64,000 bases of DNA from Agromyces sp. CF514 (GCF_900113185.1 NZ_FOZD01000002.1:868001-932000); one strand, 5' to 3'. Shown: positions 37,666-46,590, numbered from the stretch's first letter. A program made the numbers and translations. Notes: generated by a model not told the origin, from the sequence alone.

Positions 37666-38424
37666 ATGTTGATCCTCCTGCCGCCTTCCGAGACGAAGCG
37701 CGCGGGCGGCGACGGAACGCCTCTCGACCTGTCGTCGCTCGCGTTCGCGGACCTCGAGCCTCTGCGTGCCCGGCTCGCTCATGGGCTCGTGGAGCTGAGC
37801 AGCGACGAGGCGGAGGCGATGCGGGCCCTCAAGCTCGGCCCGCGCCTGGCCTCCGAGGTCGAGCACAACCGCATGCTCTGGTCGTCGGCCACGATGCCGG
37901 CGCTCGATCGATTCACCGGGGTGCTCTTCGACGCGCTCGACGCGCCAACCCTCGACCCCGAAGCCCGCGCGTTCGCAGCCGACACGGTGTTCGTGCATTC
38001 GGCGCTCTTCGGCCTGGTCGGTGGCATGGACCCGATTCCCGCGTACCGGCTCTCCCACGATTCGCGGGTGCCGGGCTTCGCGTTGAAGCGCTTCTGGCGT
38101 GACGCCATCTCCGAGCGCATCGCCGCGCACGACGGGCTGATCATCGACCTGCGATCTGAGGCGTACGCCGAACTCGGACCCGCTCCGGTGCATGAGGCGA
38201 GCGTGTTCGTGCGCGTCGTGGCAGTCGGCGAAGGTGGGCGTCGGCGGGCGCTCAACCATTTCAACAAGCATGCCAAGGGGCACTTCACCCGGCGAGTGCT
38301 CGAGACCCGCCCGGTGCTCGGCTCGGTCGAAGATCTGCTGTCTTGGGCTGCCGCAGAGGGCTTCGAACTCTCGGTCGGCGCGGCCGGCGGGCGCGGCCCT
38401 GCCGAACTCGACCTCGTCGCCTGA
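37666..38424 (+). CDS. yaaA: YaaA (UPF0246) family peroxide-stress protein
   Basis: 252 residues, full length. Signature N terminus LILLPPSETKR, then the GLVGGMDPIPAYRLSHDSRVPG stretch near 120-140 and NHFNKHAKGHFTRR near 200, all characteristic. In E. coli YaaA binds DNA and lowers free iron under hydrogen peroxide stress; the same role here is inference. The ATG follows the previous stop codon without a gap. Two alkylation-repair genes lie just beyond, on the opposite strand. Confidence 0.9.
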   Translation: MLILLPPSETKRAGGDGTPLDLSSLAFADLEPLRARLAHGLVELSSDEAEAMRALKLGPRLASEVEHNRMLWSSATMPALDRFTGVLFDALDAPTLDPEARAFAADTVFVHSALFGLVGGMDPIPAYRLSHDSRVPGFALKRFWRDAISERIAAHDGLIIDLRSEAYAELGPAPVHEASVFVRVVAVGEGGRRRALNHFNKHAKGHFTRRVLETRPVLGSVEDLLSWAAAEGFELSVGAAGGRGPAELDLVA

Positions 38425-38427
38425 CGC

Positions 38428-38487
38428 TGGCCGTGGCCCTGGCCCTGACGCTGGTCTTGGTCTTGGTCTTGGTCTTGGTCTTGGTCT
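38428..38487 (+). repeat. Hexanucleotide tandem repeat (TGGTCT)6 with four degenerate units
   Basis: Six perfect TGGTCT units at 38452-38487 follow TGGCCG, TGGCCC, TGGCCC and TGACGC (38428-38451). It lies between the convergent yaaA and tag genes, 3 bases after the yaaA stop. No other structure is seen in this 107-bp gap. Confidence 0.92.
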
Positions 38488-38531
38488 TCGGCCCGATGGC
38501 GCTATGCGCCTCGGCTCGCGAACGCCGGCGG

Positions 38532-39149
38532 TCAGCTCGCCTGCGCGGTCGCGGTCGGCACGCTCGCCGGAGCGCGGAAGCATCCGGCCAGGTGATCGTC
38601 GACGAGTCCGGCAGCCTGCATGAGCGCGTACATCGTGGTCGGGCCCACGAATCGGAAACCGCGCCTGCGGAGCTCTGTGCTGAGCGCCGTCGATTCGGCA
38701 GTGACTGCCGGCACCTCGGCGAACGAGGTCGGCTGAGCGTCGCGCTCGGTCGGGGCGAATGACCAGATCAGCTGCTCGATCGGTTCGTCGAGTTCGAGGG
38801 TCGCGCGTGCGTTCTGGATCGTCGCCTCGATCTTGCCGCGGTGCCTGATGATGCGCTCGTCGCCGAGCAGTCGCACGACGTCGGGCTCGCCCATCGCTGC
38901 GACGCGTTCGACGTCGAAACCGTGGAAGACCTCTCGGAACGCGGGCCGGCGCCTGAGGATCGTGATCCAGGAGAGCCCGGCCTGGAACCCCTCGAGACAG
39001 ACCTTCTCGAAGAGGCGGACGGGATCGTGTTGGGGCGAACCCCATTCCTCGTCGTGATAGCGGCGGTACTCGGCGTCGTTGCCGCTCCAGCCGCAGCGCA
39101 CGAGGTCGTCGACGCCGCGGATCAGCTCCGGACGCGGAATCACGCTCAC
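38532..39149 (-). CDS. tag: DNA-3-methyladenine glycosylase I
   Basis: 205 residues, helix-hairpin-helix glycosylase removing 3-methyladenine from alkylated DNA. Conserved features: RCGWSGNDAEYRRYHDEEWG (zinc-ligand Cys and His), the LSWITILRRR stretch, IIRHRGKI near 100, and the late DDHLAGC zinc ligands. The start is GTG 39149, overlapping the ogt stop by GTGA; longer frames upstream are in ogt and not supported. The pairing with ogt makes a two-gene alkylation-repair unit. Confidence 0.93.
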   Translation of the reverse strand: MSVIPRPELIRGVDDLVRCGWSGNDAEYRRYHDEEWGSPQHDPVRLFEKVCLEGFQAGLSWITILRRRPAFREVFHGFDVERVAAMGEPDVVRLLGDERIIRHRGKIEATIQNARATLELDEPIEQLIWSFAPTERDAQPTSFAEVPAVTAESTALSTELRRRGFRFVGPTTMYALMQAAGLVDDHLAGCFRAPASVPTATAQAS

Positions 39150-39637
39150 GCGGCGAAGCCGATGTGCTCGTGTCCGAGGAGCCAGAGCTTGGTGGGCACG
39201 CCTTCGCCGCCGGAGTAACCCGTGATGCGCCCGTCTGAGGCGAGCACCCGATGGCACCCGACGATGATCGGCACGGGATTCGCGCCGACCGCTCCACCGA
39301 TCGCACGCGCCGAGCCCGGCTTGCCGACGGCTTCGGCGAGGGCGCCGTACGAGGTGGCGTCGCCCCACTGCAACTGCTGCAGGCGTGCCCAGACTGCCTG
39401 CTGGAACGCGGTGCCGTGGAGGCGAACGGGCACGTCGAAGTCGGTGCGTGCGCCGGCGAAGTACTCGACGAGCTGCGCCACGGCCGTCTCGAGCACGGCG
39501 TTGCGCTGCTCGGGGTCTCCGTCGTGGGGGAGCGCGGCGTCGCGCTCGATGGTGAGCGAGGTGACGGCGTCGTCGTCTGCGAGGAGCTCGATGCGGCCGA
39601 TGGGGCTGTCGAGTCGTGCCAGGAATCGTTCGGTCAT
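39146..39637 (-). CDS. ogt: Methylated-DNA-protein-cysteine methyltransferase
   Basis: 163 residues. It transfers methyl groups from O6-methylguanine to its own cysteine (suicide repair). The active site is IIVGCHRVL, with the acceptor Cys near 135; the residue before it is Gly rather than the usual Pro of PCHR. The helix-turn-helix arginine finger region (GKPGSARAIGGAVGANPVP) is present. The ATG at 39637 is the family start. It is upstream of tag in the same transcript. Confidence 0.92.
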   Translation of the reverse strand: MTERFLARLDSPIGRIELLADDDAVTSLTIERDAALPHDGDPEQRNAVLETAVAQLVEYFAGARTDFDVPVRLHGTAFQQAVWARLQQLQWGDATSYGALAEAVGKPGSARAIGGAVGANPVPIIVGCHRVLASDGRITGYSGGEGVPTKLWLLGHEHIGFAA

Positions 39638-39825
39638 GGTTCGAGCGTAGCCGCGGCATCCGACATCGACTCGCGGGAATCGGACATGGGGAGAGATCCG
39701 TGTGCGCGCCTCCCGTCGAGGAGCACCGGCCGACTGCTCCTCGACACCTTCGACCCCGGTGCCGACCGTCGGGCCGGTCGAATGCGGGCACCGCCGACGA
39801 GTGGATCGTGCTCGAGGCTCAGCGC

Positions 39826-40989
39826 ATGACCGCCATCATCCGCGCGACCGCAGCGCACGACTTCCTCGCCCTCGTCCCCGTGCTCGCGGGTTTCGTGCCG
39901 GAGCACTCGCTCGTCTGCGTCGCCTTCGCGGGCAACCGCAGCGTCGGCGTGCTCCGCCACGACCTCCCTGATGCCCGGGCCGACCATGAGCGGCTCGTCT
40001 CCACCGTGATCGGCACCATCTGCCGGATCCCCGACGTCGATGCCGTCGTGCCGGTGGTCTACACCGCCGAGCGGTTCGACGAGCGCGGGCGGATGCCGCG
40101 GCGAGACCTGCTCGAACTCGTCGTCGCGCGTGCCGGGCGGGCCGGCTTCCTCGTGCGAGATGCGCTGTGCCAGGCCGCCGATGCCTGGAGCTCGCTGTTC
40201 GACGAGGAAGCGCCGGCCGCGGGACATCCGCTCGCACTCGTGGAATCGAGTGGTGCGTTGCGCGGAGTCCCGGAGGGCGACCGACCCGCGGCCGGGACGG
40301 GCTGGGCCGACCTCCCGCCGGCGGATGCGGCACGCGCGAGGCGCGTCGCCGAGATCCTCGAGGAGTTCGGGGACCTGCACCGGGTGGAGGGCGCGATCTC
40401 CGGACTCGCACGCGACGGGGATCCGGTCGCGTTCGTCGAGACACTGGTCGGACGGCCGAGGCGACGCGCGCTCGACCCCCGTCGACTCGCGTGGTTGCTG
40501 CACCTCGCCGGGCGGGCGCCGTTCCGCGACGCGATGATGCTGCAGATCGCGTTCGGCCGCATGCTGGGCGAGCTCGCACTCGACGTGCCGGATGCCGCGT
40601 CGGAATCTGCGGACCGCCGCGATCTCGACGTCGACGTTGACGTCGAGCATCCCGGCATCGACGTGCTCGCGAGGCTGATCATGGGGCATTCGATGCTGCG
40701 GCCCGAAACGGCACGGGTCGAGCGCGGCATCGACGAGTTGCGCGCGGCCGTCGCCCACGCGCCGGAGGAGGCGCGACCGGGGCCGCTCTGCATGGCGGCC
40801 TGGCTCGCCTGGTCGCTCGGTCGGGGCTCGGTCGCCGGCGCCCTGCTCGACGCGGCGCTCGCGATCGACCCGGCTCACTCGATGGCGAACCTGCTGAACG
40901 GGTACATCGGAACGGGCGCACTGCCCGAGTGGGCGTTCGCCCGCGCCACCGCGCGCGATGAGCACCACGGCTCGCACGGCGGGTCGTGA
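39826..40989 (+). CDS. DUF4192 family protein
   Basis: 387 residues. The N terminus (IIRATAAHDFLALVPVLAGFVPEHSLV) matches the opening of actinobacterial DUF4192 proteins, and the whole length fits. No catalytic motif or membrane segment is apparent; the last part (about 310-375) is helical and recalls a TPR-like unit (AWLAWSLGRGSVAGALLDAAL). The function is unknown. The start is ATG 39826 with GAGGC upstream; an in-frame GTG at 39808 is possible. It ends at the strong terminator 41004-41039. Confidence 0.8.
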   Translation: MTAIIRATAAHDFLALVPVLAGFVPEHSLVCVAFAGNRSVGVLRHDLPDARADHERLVSTVIGTICRIPDVDAVVPVVYTAERFDERGRMPRRDLLELVVARAGRAGFLVRDALCQAADAWSSLFDEEAPAAGHPLALVESSGALRGVPEGDRPAAGTGWADLPPADAARARRVAEILEEFGDLHRVEGAISGLARDGDPVAFVETLVGRPRRRALDPRRLAWLLHLAGRAPFRDAMMLQIAFGRMLGELALDVPDAASESADRRDLDVDVDVEHPGIDVLARLIMGHSMLRPETARVERGIDELRAAVAHAPEEARPGPLCMAAWLAWSLGRGSVAGALLDAALAIDPAHSMANLLNGYIGTGALPEWAFARATARDEHHGSHGGS

Positions 40990-41003
40990 GCCCGGCCGAC
41001 GGG

Positions 41004-41039
41004 GTCCTGCCGCCGCGACGGTCGTCGCAGCGGCAGGAC
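41004..41039. terminator. Bidirectional terminator between convergent genes
   Basis: A 10-bp outer stem (41004-41013 with 41030-41039) encloses a 5-bp inner stem (41015-41019 with 41024-41028). It sits in the 59-bp gap between the DUF4192 and aminotransferase stops. Confidence 0.8.
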
Positions 41040-41048
41040 GGAGCGACG

Positions 41049-42437
41049 TCAGATCTTCGTCGACGCCTCGGTGAGCACGCCGCGCAGGATCTGCTCGATC
41101 TCCTGGAACTCGGCGGGGCCGATGGTCAGCGGCGGTGCGAGCTGGATCACGGGGTCGCCGCGATCGTCGGCGCGGCAGTACAGGCCGGCATCGAAGAGCG
41201 CCTTCGAGAGGAACCCGCGGAGCAGCCGCTCGGCCTCGTCGTCGTTGAACGTCTCCTTGGTCGACTTGTCCTTCACGAGCTCGATGCCGAAGAAGTATCC
41301 GTCGCCGCGCACGTCGCCGACGATCGGCAGGTCGAGCAGCTTCTCGAGCTCTGCGCGGAAGAGGGGCGAGTTCTCGCGGACGCGCTCGTTCAGTCCCTCC
41401 TCCTCGAAGATGTCGAGGTTCTCGAGCGCCACGGCCGCGGACACCGGGTGCCCGCCGAAGGTGTAGCCGTGGTAGAACGAGGTCTCGCCCTTCGAGAACG
41501 GCTCGTAGAGCTTCTCGGAGATGATCGTCGCACCGATCGGCGCGTATCCCGAGGTCATGGCCTTGGCGCACGTGATCATGTCGGGCACGTATCCGTAGGC
41601 GTCGCACGCGAAGGTGTGGCCGATGCGACCGAAGGCGCAGATGACCTCGTCGGAGACCAGCAGCACGTCGTACTGGTCGCAGATCTCGCGAACGCGCGTG
41701 AAGTATCCGGGAGGGGGCGGGAAGCAGCCGCCCGAGTTCTGGACCGGCTCGAGGAAGACGGCCGCCACGGTCTCGGGACCCTCGAAGAGGATCTGCTCCT
41801 CGATGCGGTTCGCGGCCCAGATGCCGAAGGCCTCGATGTCGTCGGCCGGAGCGCCCATCTCCGCCGCGCGGTAGAAGTTCGTGTTCGGCACGCGGAAGCC
41901 GCCGGGGGTGACCGGCTCGAACATCTCCTTGATCGCCGGGATGCCCGTGATGGCCAGGGCGCCCTGCGGAGTGCCGTGGTACGCGACGGAGCGCGAGATC
42001 ACCTTGTGCTTGGTGGGGCGACCCTGCAGCTTCCAGTAGTACTTGGCCAGCTTGAAGGCGGTCTCGACCGCCTCGCCGCCGCCGGTCGAGAAGAACACGC
42101 GGTTCAGGTCGCCGGGTGCCTCGCCGGCGAGGCGGTCGGCGAGCTCGATGGCGGCCGGGTGCGCGTACGACCAGATCGGGAAGAACGCGAGTTCCTCGGC
42201 CTGGCGGGCGGCCACCTCGGCGAGGCGCTTGCGGCCGTGGCCCGCGTTGACCGTGAAGAGGCCGGCGAGCCCGTCGAAGTACTTGCGCCCCTCGATGTCG
42301 AACACGTGGTGGCCCTCGCCCCTCGTGATGATCGGCACCCCGGAGGAGTGCAGCGTCGACTGCCTGGCGAAGTGCATCCACAGGTGGTCGTTCGCCATCT
42401 GCTGCAGCGTGGCGTTGTCCCGTACACGATCGGTCAT
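41049..42437 (-). CDS. Class III (omega-amino acid type) aminotransferase
   Basis: 462 residues, PLP fold-type I, subgroup II. Motifs: STGGGEAVETAFKLAK near 115, the DEVICAFGR aspartate near 263 and the PLP lysine in MITCAKAMTSGY near 290; GYTFGGHPV follows. This subgroup includes putrescine/cadaverine-pyruvate (SpuC-like) and beta-alanine-pyruvate transaminases. A polyamine role is favoured because a polyamine-type ABC importer lies on the far side of the 18-kb surface-system locus, but no dehydrogenase partner is next to it. It is 12 bp downstream of an Lrp regulator in the same transcript. Confidence 0.9.
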   Translation of the reverse strand: MTDRVRDNATLQQMANDHLWMHFARQSTLHSSGVPIITRGEGHHVFDIEGRKYFDGLAGLFTVNAGHGRKRLAEVAARQAEELAFFPIWSYAHPAAIELADRLAGEAPGDLNRVFFSTGGGEAVETAFKLAKYYWKLQGRPTKHKVISRSVAYHGTPQGALAITGIPAIKEMFEPVTPGGFRVPNTNFYRAAEMGAPADDIEAFGIWAANRIEEQILFEGPETVAAVFLEPVQNSGGCFPPPPGYFTRVREICDQYDVLLVSDEVICAFGRIGHTFACDAYGYVPDMITCAKAMTSGYAPIGATIISEKLYEPFSKGETSFYHGYTFGGHPVSAAVALENLDIFEEEGLNERVRENSPLFRAELEKLLDLPIVGDVRGDGYFFGIELVKDKSTKETFNDDEAERLLRGFLSKALFDAGLYCRADDRGDPVIQLAPPLTIGPAEFQEIEQILRGVLTEASTKI

Positions 42438-42449
42438 GATCGATCCCTT

Positions 42450-42932
42450 CTAGCGAGTGCCCCAGTTGTAGAACTGCTTCTGGAGTTTGAGGTAGACGAA
42501 CGTCTCGGTCGAGCGCACCCCCGGCAGGTTGCGGATGCGCGAGTTCAGCAGCGTGATGAGTTCGTCGTCGTTCTCGCACACCACCTCCGCGAGCACGTCG
42601 AAACTGCCGGCCGTGAGCACGACGTAGTCGATCTCGGCCAGTTCGGCGAGGCTCGCCGCGAGCTCGCGCGTGTCGCCGGAGGCCCGGATGCCGATCATCG
42701 CCTGTCGTGTGAACCCGAGTTGCATCGGGTCGGTCACCGCCACGATCTGCATCACGCCGGATTCCGTCAGGCGCTGGACGCGCTGGCGCACGGCCGCCTC
42801 AGAGAGGCCGACGGCCTTGCCGATGTCGGCGTACGACCGCCGACCGTCGGCCTGCAGCTGCTCGATGATGGCCTTCGAGACCTCATCGAGGTGCACCGGC
42901 CGCGCCGAAGCCGTTCGTGCCGTGTTCGTCAT
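42450..42932 (-). CDS. Lrp/AsnC family transcriptional regulator
   Basis: 160 residues. Helix-turn-helix at about 15-60 (LDEVSKAIIEQLQADGRRSY, then GLSEAAVRQRVQRL), hinge, and RAM/ACT-like effector domain (about 80-150). Such proteins form octamers and respond to amino acids or related metabolites. It precedes the aminotransferase in one transcript and probably controls it. The start is ATG 42932; there is no ribosome site, and a good promoter places transcription at that codon. Confidence 0.92.
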   Translation of the reverse strand: MTNTARTASARPVHLDEVSKAIIEQLQADGRRSYADIGKAVGLSEAAVRQRVQRLTESGVMQIVAVTDPMQLGFTRQAMIGIRASGDTRELAASLAELAEIDYVVLTAGSFDVLAEVVCENDDELITLLNSRIRNLPGVRSTETFVYLKLQKQFYNWGTR

Positions 42933-42939
42933 GCGACCG

Positions 42940-42968
42940 ATTGTGTCAGTGTGAGTCCCCTTGAGCAA
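42940..42968 (-). promoter_or_regulatory. Promoter of lrp, leaderless
   Basis: On the minus strand: TTGCTC (42968-42963), 17-bp spacer, CACAAT (42945-42940), then 7 bases to the lrp ATG. Confidence 0.6.
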
Positions 42969-42974
42969 GGGATT

Positions 42975-43002
42975 CCGTTGAAAATCGTCCGGTTTGCAAC
43001 GG
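42975..43002. promoter_or_regulatory. Candidate Lrp operator
   Basis: CCGTTG and CAACGG (42975-42980, 42997-43002) form an inverted repeat with an AT-richer 16-bp centre, just upstream of the lrp -35. GGATTCC is also repeated on both sides. Confidence 0.4.
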
Positions 43003-43076
43003 ATTCCCATCAAAACGCGCCCGAGGGGGCACTCATCTCGCGGCCGCCGAACGCGATCGATCCACCTGGTCTGGTG

Positions 43077-43082
43077 CAGACT
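43077..43082 (+). promoter_or_regulatory. -10-like element before the FHA gene
   Basis: CAGACT ends 6 bases before the ATG at 43089, which has no ribosome site, so the first mRNA of the kinase/FHA locus may be leaderless. Confidence 0.3.
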
Positions 43083-43088
43083 GATCAC

Positions 43089-44192
43089 ATGGTCGCCGGA
43101 ACCGTGACGAGTGCATCCAGAGTCGGAGCATCCGACTGGGACGTCGTCGTCGGCGACCGGTTCATCGCCGTGCTCGCCGCGCCGGCCGATGGTTCCGCCC
43201 TCACCGCACTGACCGCGATCACCGCCGACGCCGACGTCGCCATCGAGCAGCTCGTCCAGGCGATCCCGGGCGTCGCCGCCTCGGCAGACGGCGTCGATCA
43301 GGGGTTCGCCGTCGTGTGGTGGCCGCACGTCGCGAACGAGGTCATCGCGGCCGTGGCCGCCGATGGCGGCGCCGCCGCTACGACGTCCGAGGGCGCCACG
43401 GTCACGGCCGTCGTGCGTGGCGAGGCCGTCGTCGATCTCGACTCCCCGGGTGGATCCCGTCGGTTCGACGCGCGCGGCATCCGGCCCTGGCATCTCGCAG
43501 AGTTCCGCGACGTCACCGGCATCCGGATCACCGCAGCGGATGCCCCGTTGCGTCGCCGCAGCGATGCCGCCGAGCCGACTGCTCCGGCGCGCACCTCCTT
43601 CCGGGCGACGGACGTGGTCTGGTCGCCGCACGAGCGCGGACCGCAGACCGGGCGCGCGCCGGAACCCGAGCGCGGCGGGGCGACGACCGAGGACACGCAC
43701 GGCACCCGCACCGACGAGCGCCGGCTCGACGACACGGTGGCGGACGCCTCAGCCGGACCCGAGGGCGACGCGCTCGCCGCAGACCCGGCACCCTTCGCTC
43801 CGGGTGCTGCGCCGCGTGTGCGGATCGGATCGGAGGACGTGCGCACGGTCACGGTGCCCATCCTGATCGGACGGCGACCGCTCGCCCCCAGGGCTCCCTC
43901 GTCCGCAGCGAACGCGCCGGAACTCGTGCCCGTGCGTTCGGCGACGGGGGTCGTCTCGGGTACCCATCTCGAGCTCCGCGTCGAAGGTGCCCGCCTCGTC
44001 GCGACCGATCTCCGGTCGACCAACGGGACCGTGCTCAGAACCCCGACCGGTGCGCGGCGCATGAGAGCGGGGGAATCCATCGTCGTCGGACCGGGCTGCT
44101 TCCTCGACCTCGGAGACGATACGATCATCGAGGTCCTCCCCGCCAGCGACGACACCGTTCGCCCGACCCGAACCGACAGGCCCCACTCGTGA
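43089..44192 (+). CDS. FHA-domain protein
   Basis: 367 residues. The N-terminal part (about 1-170) is a globular domain I do not recognise, followed by a disordered Pro/Arg/Asp/Glu-rich linker (about 170-270) and a C-terminal FHA domain (about 275-355: LIGRRPLAP, then SGTHLELRV, then DLRSTNGTVL). FHA domains bind phosphothreonine; the key GR, SXXH and N residues are present. The likely partner is the Ser/Thr kinase encoded 1 kb downstream. The stop overlaps the PP2C start by 4 bp. It is the first gene of the surface-system locus. Confidence 0.85.
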   Translation: MVAGTVTSASRVGASDWDVVVGDRFIAVLAAPADGSALTALTAITADADVAIEQLVQAIPGVAASADGVDQGFAVVWWPHVANEVIAAVAADGGAAATTSEGATVTAVVRGEAVVDLDSPGGSRRFDARGIRPWHLAEFRDVTGIRITAADAPLRRRSDAAEPTAPARTSFRATDVVWSPHERGPQTGRAPEPERGGATTEDTHGTRTDERRLDDTVADASAGPEGDALAADPAPFAPGAAPRVRIGSEDVRTVTVPILIGRRPLAPRAPSSAANAPELVPVRSATGVVSGTHLELRVEGARLVATDLRSTNGTVLRTPTGARRMRAGESIVVGPGCFLDLGDDTIIEVLPASDDTVRPTRTDRPHS

Positions 44193-45019
44193 CTCAGATC
44201 GGAAACGGCAACTCCCGTCATCTGATCGTGCTGCCAGACGGCACGCGGATCACCCTCGCGTGGGCCGCCGTGACCGACACCGGACATCGCAGGCAGGTCA
44301 ACGAGGACAGCTTCGTCGCACAGGCACCGCTCTTCGCGGTCGCCGACGGCATGGGCGGCCACGCGGCGGGCGATTTCGCGAGTGCGGCCGTCGTGACCAG
44401 GCTCGCCGAGCACGGCGGCAAGACGGTCGTCGGCACCGCCGACATCGACCAGTCGCTCCGGCTGGCCGTGCAGGACATGCACCGCGGCACCGGCGTGACC
44501 GACGAGGGCAGTGGCACGACCGTGACCGGCGTCGCGCTCGGACTCATCTCCGACGAACCGGCGTGGATCGTCTTCAACATCGGCGACTCCCGGGTGTACC
44601 GACTCGTCGGCGGCGTGCTCGAGCAGCTCACCGTCGACCACTCGATCGTGCAGGAACTCGTCGACGCCGGCCAGATCACCCGCGACGAGGCCGACACGCA
44701 TCCGCATTCGAACGTGATCACGCGGGCCGTCGGCTTCCACGAGTCCCCGATCCCCGACTACCGTGCGATCGCCGTCGAGCCCGGCATGCGACTGCTGGTG
44801 TGCTCCGACGGGCTGACGAAGGAGCTCACGTCGTACGGGATCCGCCACTTCCTCGTCGCCGACCGTTCCGTCGAACGCGTCGCGGAGCACCTCCTCGACG
44901 CCGCGCTCGGCAACGGCGGCCGTGACAACGTGACGGTGCTCGTCGTCGACGTGCTCGAGGTCGTCCGCCCCGACACCACGGCGGCCGAGGGCGCACTCGA
45001 CTCGCCCGCGGCATCCTGA
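44189..45019 (+). CDS. PP2C-family Ser/Thr protein phosphatase
   Basis: 276 residues, metal-dependent phosphatase that reverses Ser/Thr phosphorylation. The metal-binding motifs are all present: RRQVNEDS, ADGMGGH (near 54), GDSRVYR (near 132), SDGLT and GRDNVTVLVV (near 245). No membrane helix, so it is cytoplasmic. GTG start overlapping the FHA gene. It should counteract the kinase encoded 164 bp downstream. Confidence 0.92.
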   Translation: MTQIGNGNSRHLIVLPDGTRITLAWAAVTDTGHRRQVNEDSFVAQAPLFAVADGMGGHAAGDFASAAVVTRLAEHGGKTVVGTADIDQSLRLAVQDMHRGTGVTDEGSGTTVTGVALGLISDEPAWIVFNIGDSRVYRLVGGVLEQLTVDHSIVQELVDAGQITRDEADTHPHSNVITRAVGFHESPIPDYRAIAVEPGMRLLVCSDGLTKELTSYGIRHFLVADRSVERVAEHLLDAALGNGGRDNVTVLVVDVLEVVRPDTTAAEGALDSPAAS

Positions 45020-45183
45020 GACCCGTCTTCGTCACCGGTCTCCGGCGGCCGCCGGCATCCCCCGGCCTCGGGCGTCGACGCCCCACCCTCGACGGGCGGC
45101 TCGCGACCTAGAATGAGCAGACCGGATGCCGCCGGCATCGAGCCGCGACCGCACCCGAACAGGCACCGAGGTCAGGGAGGATC
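45020..45183 (+). promoter_or_regulatory. PP2C-kinase intergenic region with -10 box and palindromes
   Basis: A TAGAAT -10 box lies at 45109-45114, giving a leader of about 60 nt ending in a strong GGGAGGATC ribosome site before the kinase GTG. Two loopless perfect palindromes, 45042-45055 and 45070-45083, are upstream and might bind a regulator. This is a likely internal promoter of the locus. Confidence 0.45.
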
Positions 45184-46590
45184 GTGTCGAGACGACTGCC
45201 GTCCACTCCGCCCAACCTGCCGGGATTCTCGTTCGTCCGCATGCTCGGTTCGGGCGGGTTCGCCGACGTGTTCCTGTACGAGCAGAACATGCCGAGGCGC
45301 CTCGTCGCCGTGAAGGTCCTGCTCGCCGAGGTCGTCGACGACCAGGCGAGGCGCATGTTCCAGGCCGAGGCCGACGCGATGGCGCAGCTCTCGTCGCATC
45401 CGTCCATCCTGACGGTGTACCAGGCGAGCGTCGCCGCGGACGGGCGGCCGTACCTCGTGATGGAGTTCTGTCCGGCCACGCTCGGCCAGCGCTACCGCAC
45501 GACGAGCCTCCCGCTCGCCGAGGTGCTCGCGATCGGCGTCCGCATCGCGAGCGCCGTCGAGACCGCGCACCGCACGGGAGTGCTGCACCGCGACATCAAG
45601 CCGTCGAACATCCTCACGACGGCCTACGGGCATCCCGTGCTCTCCGACTTCGGCATCGCGGCGAAGCTCGGTGCCCACACCGCCTCCGACGCCGTCGGCC
45701 TCTCGGTGCCGTGGTCGGCTCCCGAGGTGCTCGTCGACGATTCCGGCACGATCGCGAGCGAGGTCTGGTCGCTCGGCGCGACCGTCTACTCGCTGCTCGC
45801 CGGGCGCAGCCCCTTCGAGCAGCCGGGCGGCGACAACGCCGTCGCGAAGATCTCGAGCAGGATCCGAACCGCGCGCGTCCCGCGCACGGGGCGCGACGAC
45901 GTTCCGGAGTCCCTCGAGCTGGTGCTCGCGAGGGCCATGTCCAAACGACCCTCCGACCGTCAGGCGAGCGCACTCGAGTTCGTCCGCGACCTGCAGTCCG
46001 TCGAGGAGGAGCTCGCACTGCCGCAGACGCCGCTCGAGGTGGTCACCGAGGACTGGGCGCTGGCCGTCGCGGTCGACTTCGACGAACGCACGCGGATCGT
46101 CGCCGCCCAACCCGCCGCTGCGGCGGATCGTCGTGTCCGCCGCACGCGGCGGGGTCCGGATCGACTCGCGGTGACGACGCAACGCGATGAGTCCGTGCCC
46201 GGCGCGACCGGCGTGCACCCCGGTCCGACGCGATCGACCCGACGCATGCTGTGGGTGTTCTCCTCCATCGCCGTCCTGCTCGTCGGGGCCGCGCTCGGCG
46301 GGGCGTACCTGGTGGCGTCGAGCACCTCGCCCATCCCCGTCGTGACCGACGTGCGGGCCGCCATCGCGGGCACGACGGTGACGTTCTCCTGGGACGACCC
46401 GGGCCTGCAGGGCGGCGACGCCTACATCGTGACCGTCGACGGCGGTGCCCGGCCCGTGCAGCGCGAGAGCCGGCTCGACGTCGCGGCGGCCGAAGGCGAG
46501 CACCTCTGCGCGAGCGTGGCCGTCACCCGCGACGGCAAGACCGGGCGCTCGAGCGAGGAGCGCTGCGTGGACGTCGATACGGAGGGCTGA
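45184..46590 (+). CDS. Transmembrane Ser/Thr protein kinase (PknB-like) with Fn3-like ectodomain
   Basis: 468 residues. The kinase domain (about 15-280) has the glycine loop LGSGGFADVF (near 21), catalytic lysine VAVKVL (near 42), HRDIKPSNIL (near 135) and SDFGIA (near 156), so it looks active. A basic juxtamembrane segment precedes one membrane helix (about 355-377). The short outside part (about 380-468) is a beta-rich Fn3-like domain with two cysteines, instead of PASTA repeats, so the signal is unlikely to be peptidoglycan. The stop overlaps the next gene by 1 base; that neighbour also has Fn3 domains. Confidence 0.92.
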   Translation: MSRRLPSTPPNLPGFSFVRMLGSGGFADVFLYEQNMPRRLVAVKVLLAEVVDDQARRMFQAEADAMAQLSSHPSILTVYQASVAADGRPYLVMEFCPATLGQRYRTTSLPLAEVLAIGVRIASAVETAHRTGVLHRDIKPSNILTTAYGHPVLSDFGIAAKLGAHTASDAVGLSVPWSAPEVLVDDSGTIASEVWSLGATVYSLLAGRSPFEQPGGDNAVAKISSRIRTARVPRTGRDDVPESLELVLARAMSKRPSDRQASALEFVRDLQSVEEELALPQTPLEVVTEDWALAVAVDFDERTRIVAAQPAAAADRRVRRTRRGPDRLAVTTQRDESVPGATGVHPGPTRSTRRMLWVFSSIAVLLVGAALGGAYLVASSTSPIPVVTDVRAAIAGTTVTFSWDDPGLQGGDAYIVTVDGGARPVQRESRLDVAAAEGEHLCASVAVTRDGKTGRSSEERCVDVDTEG

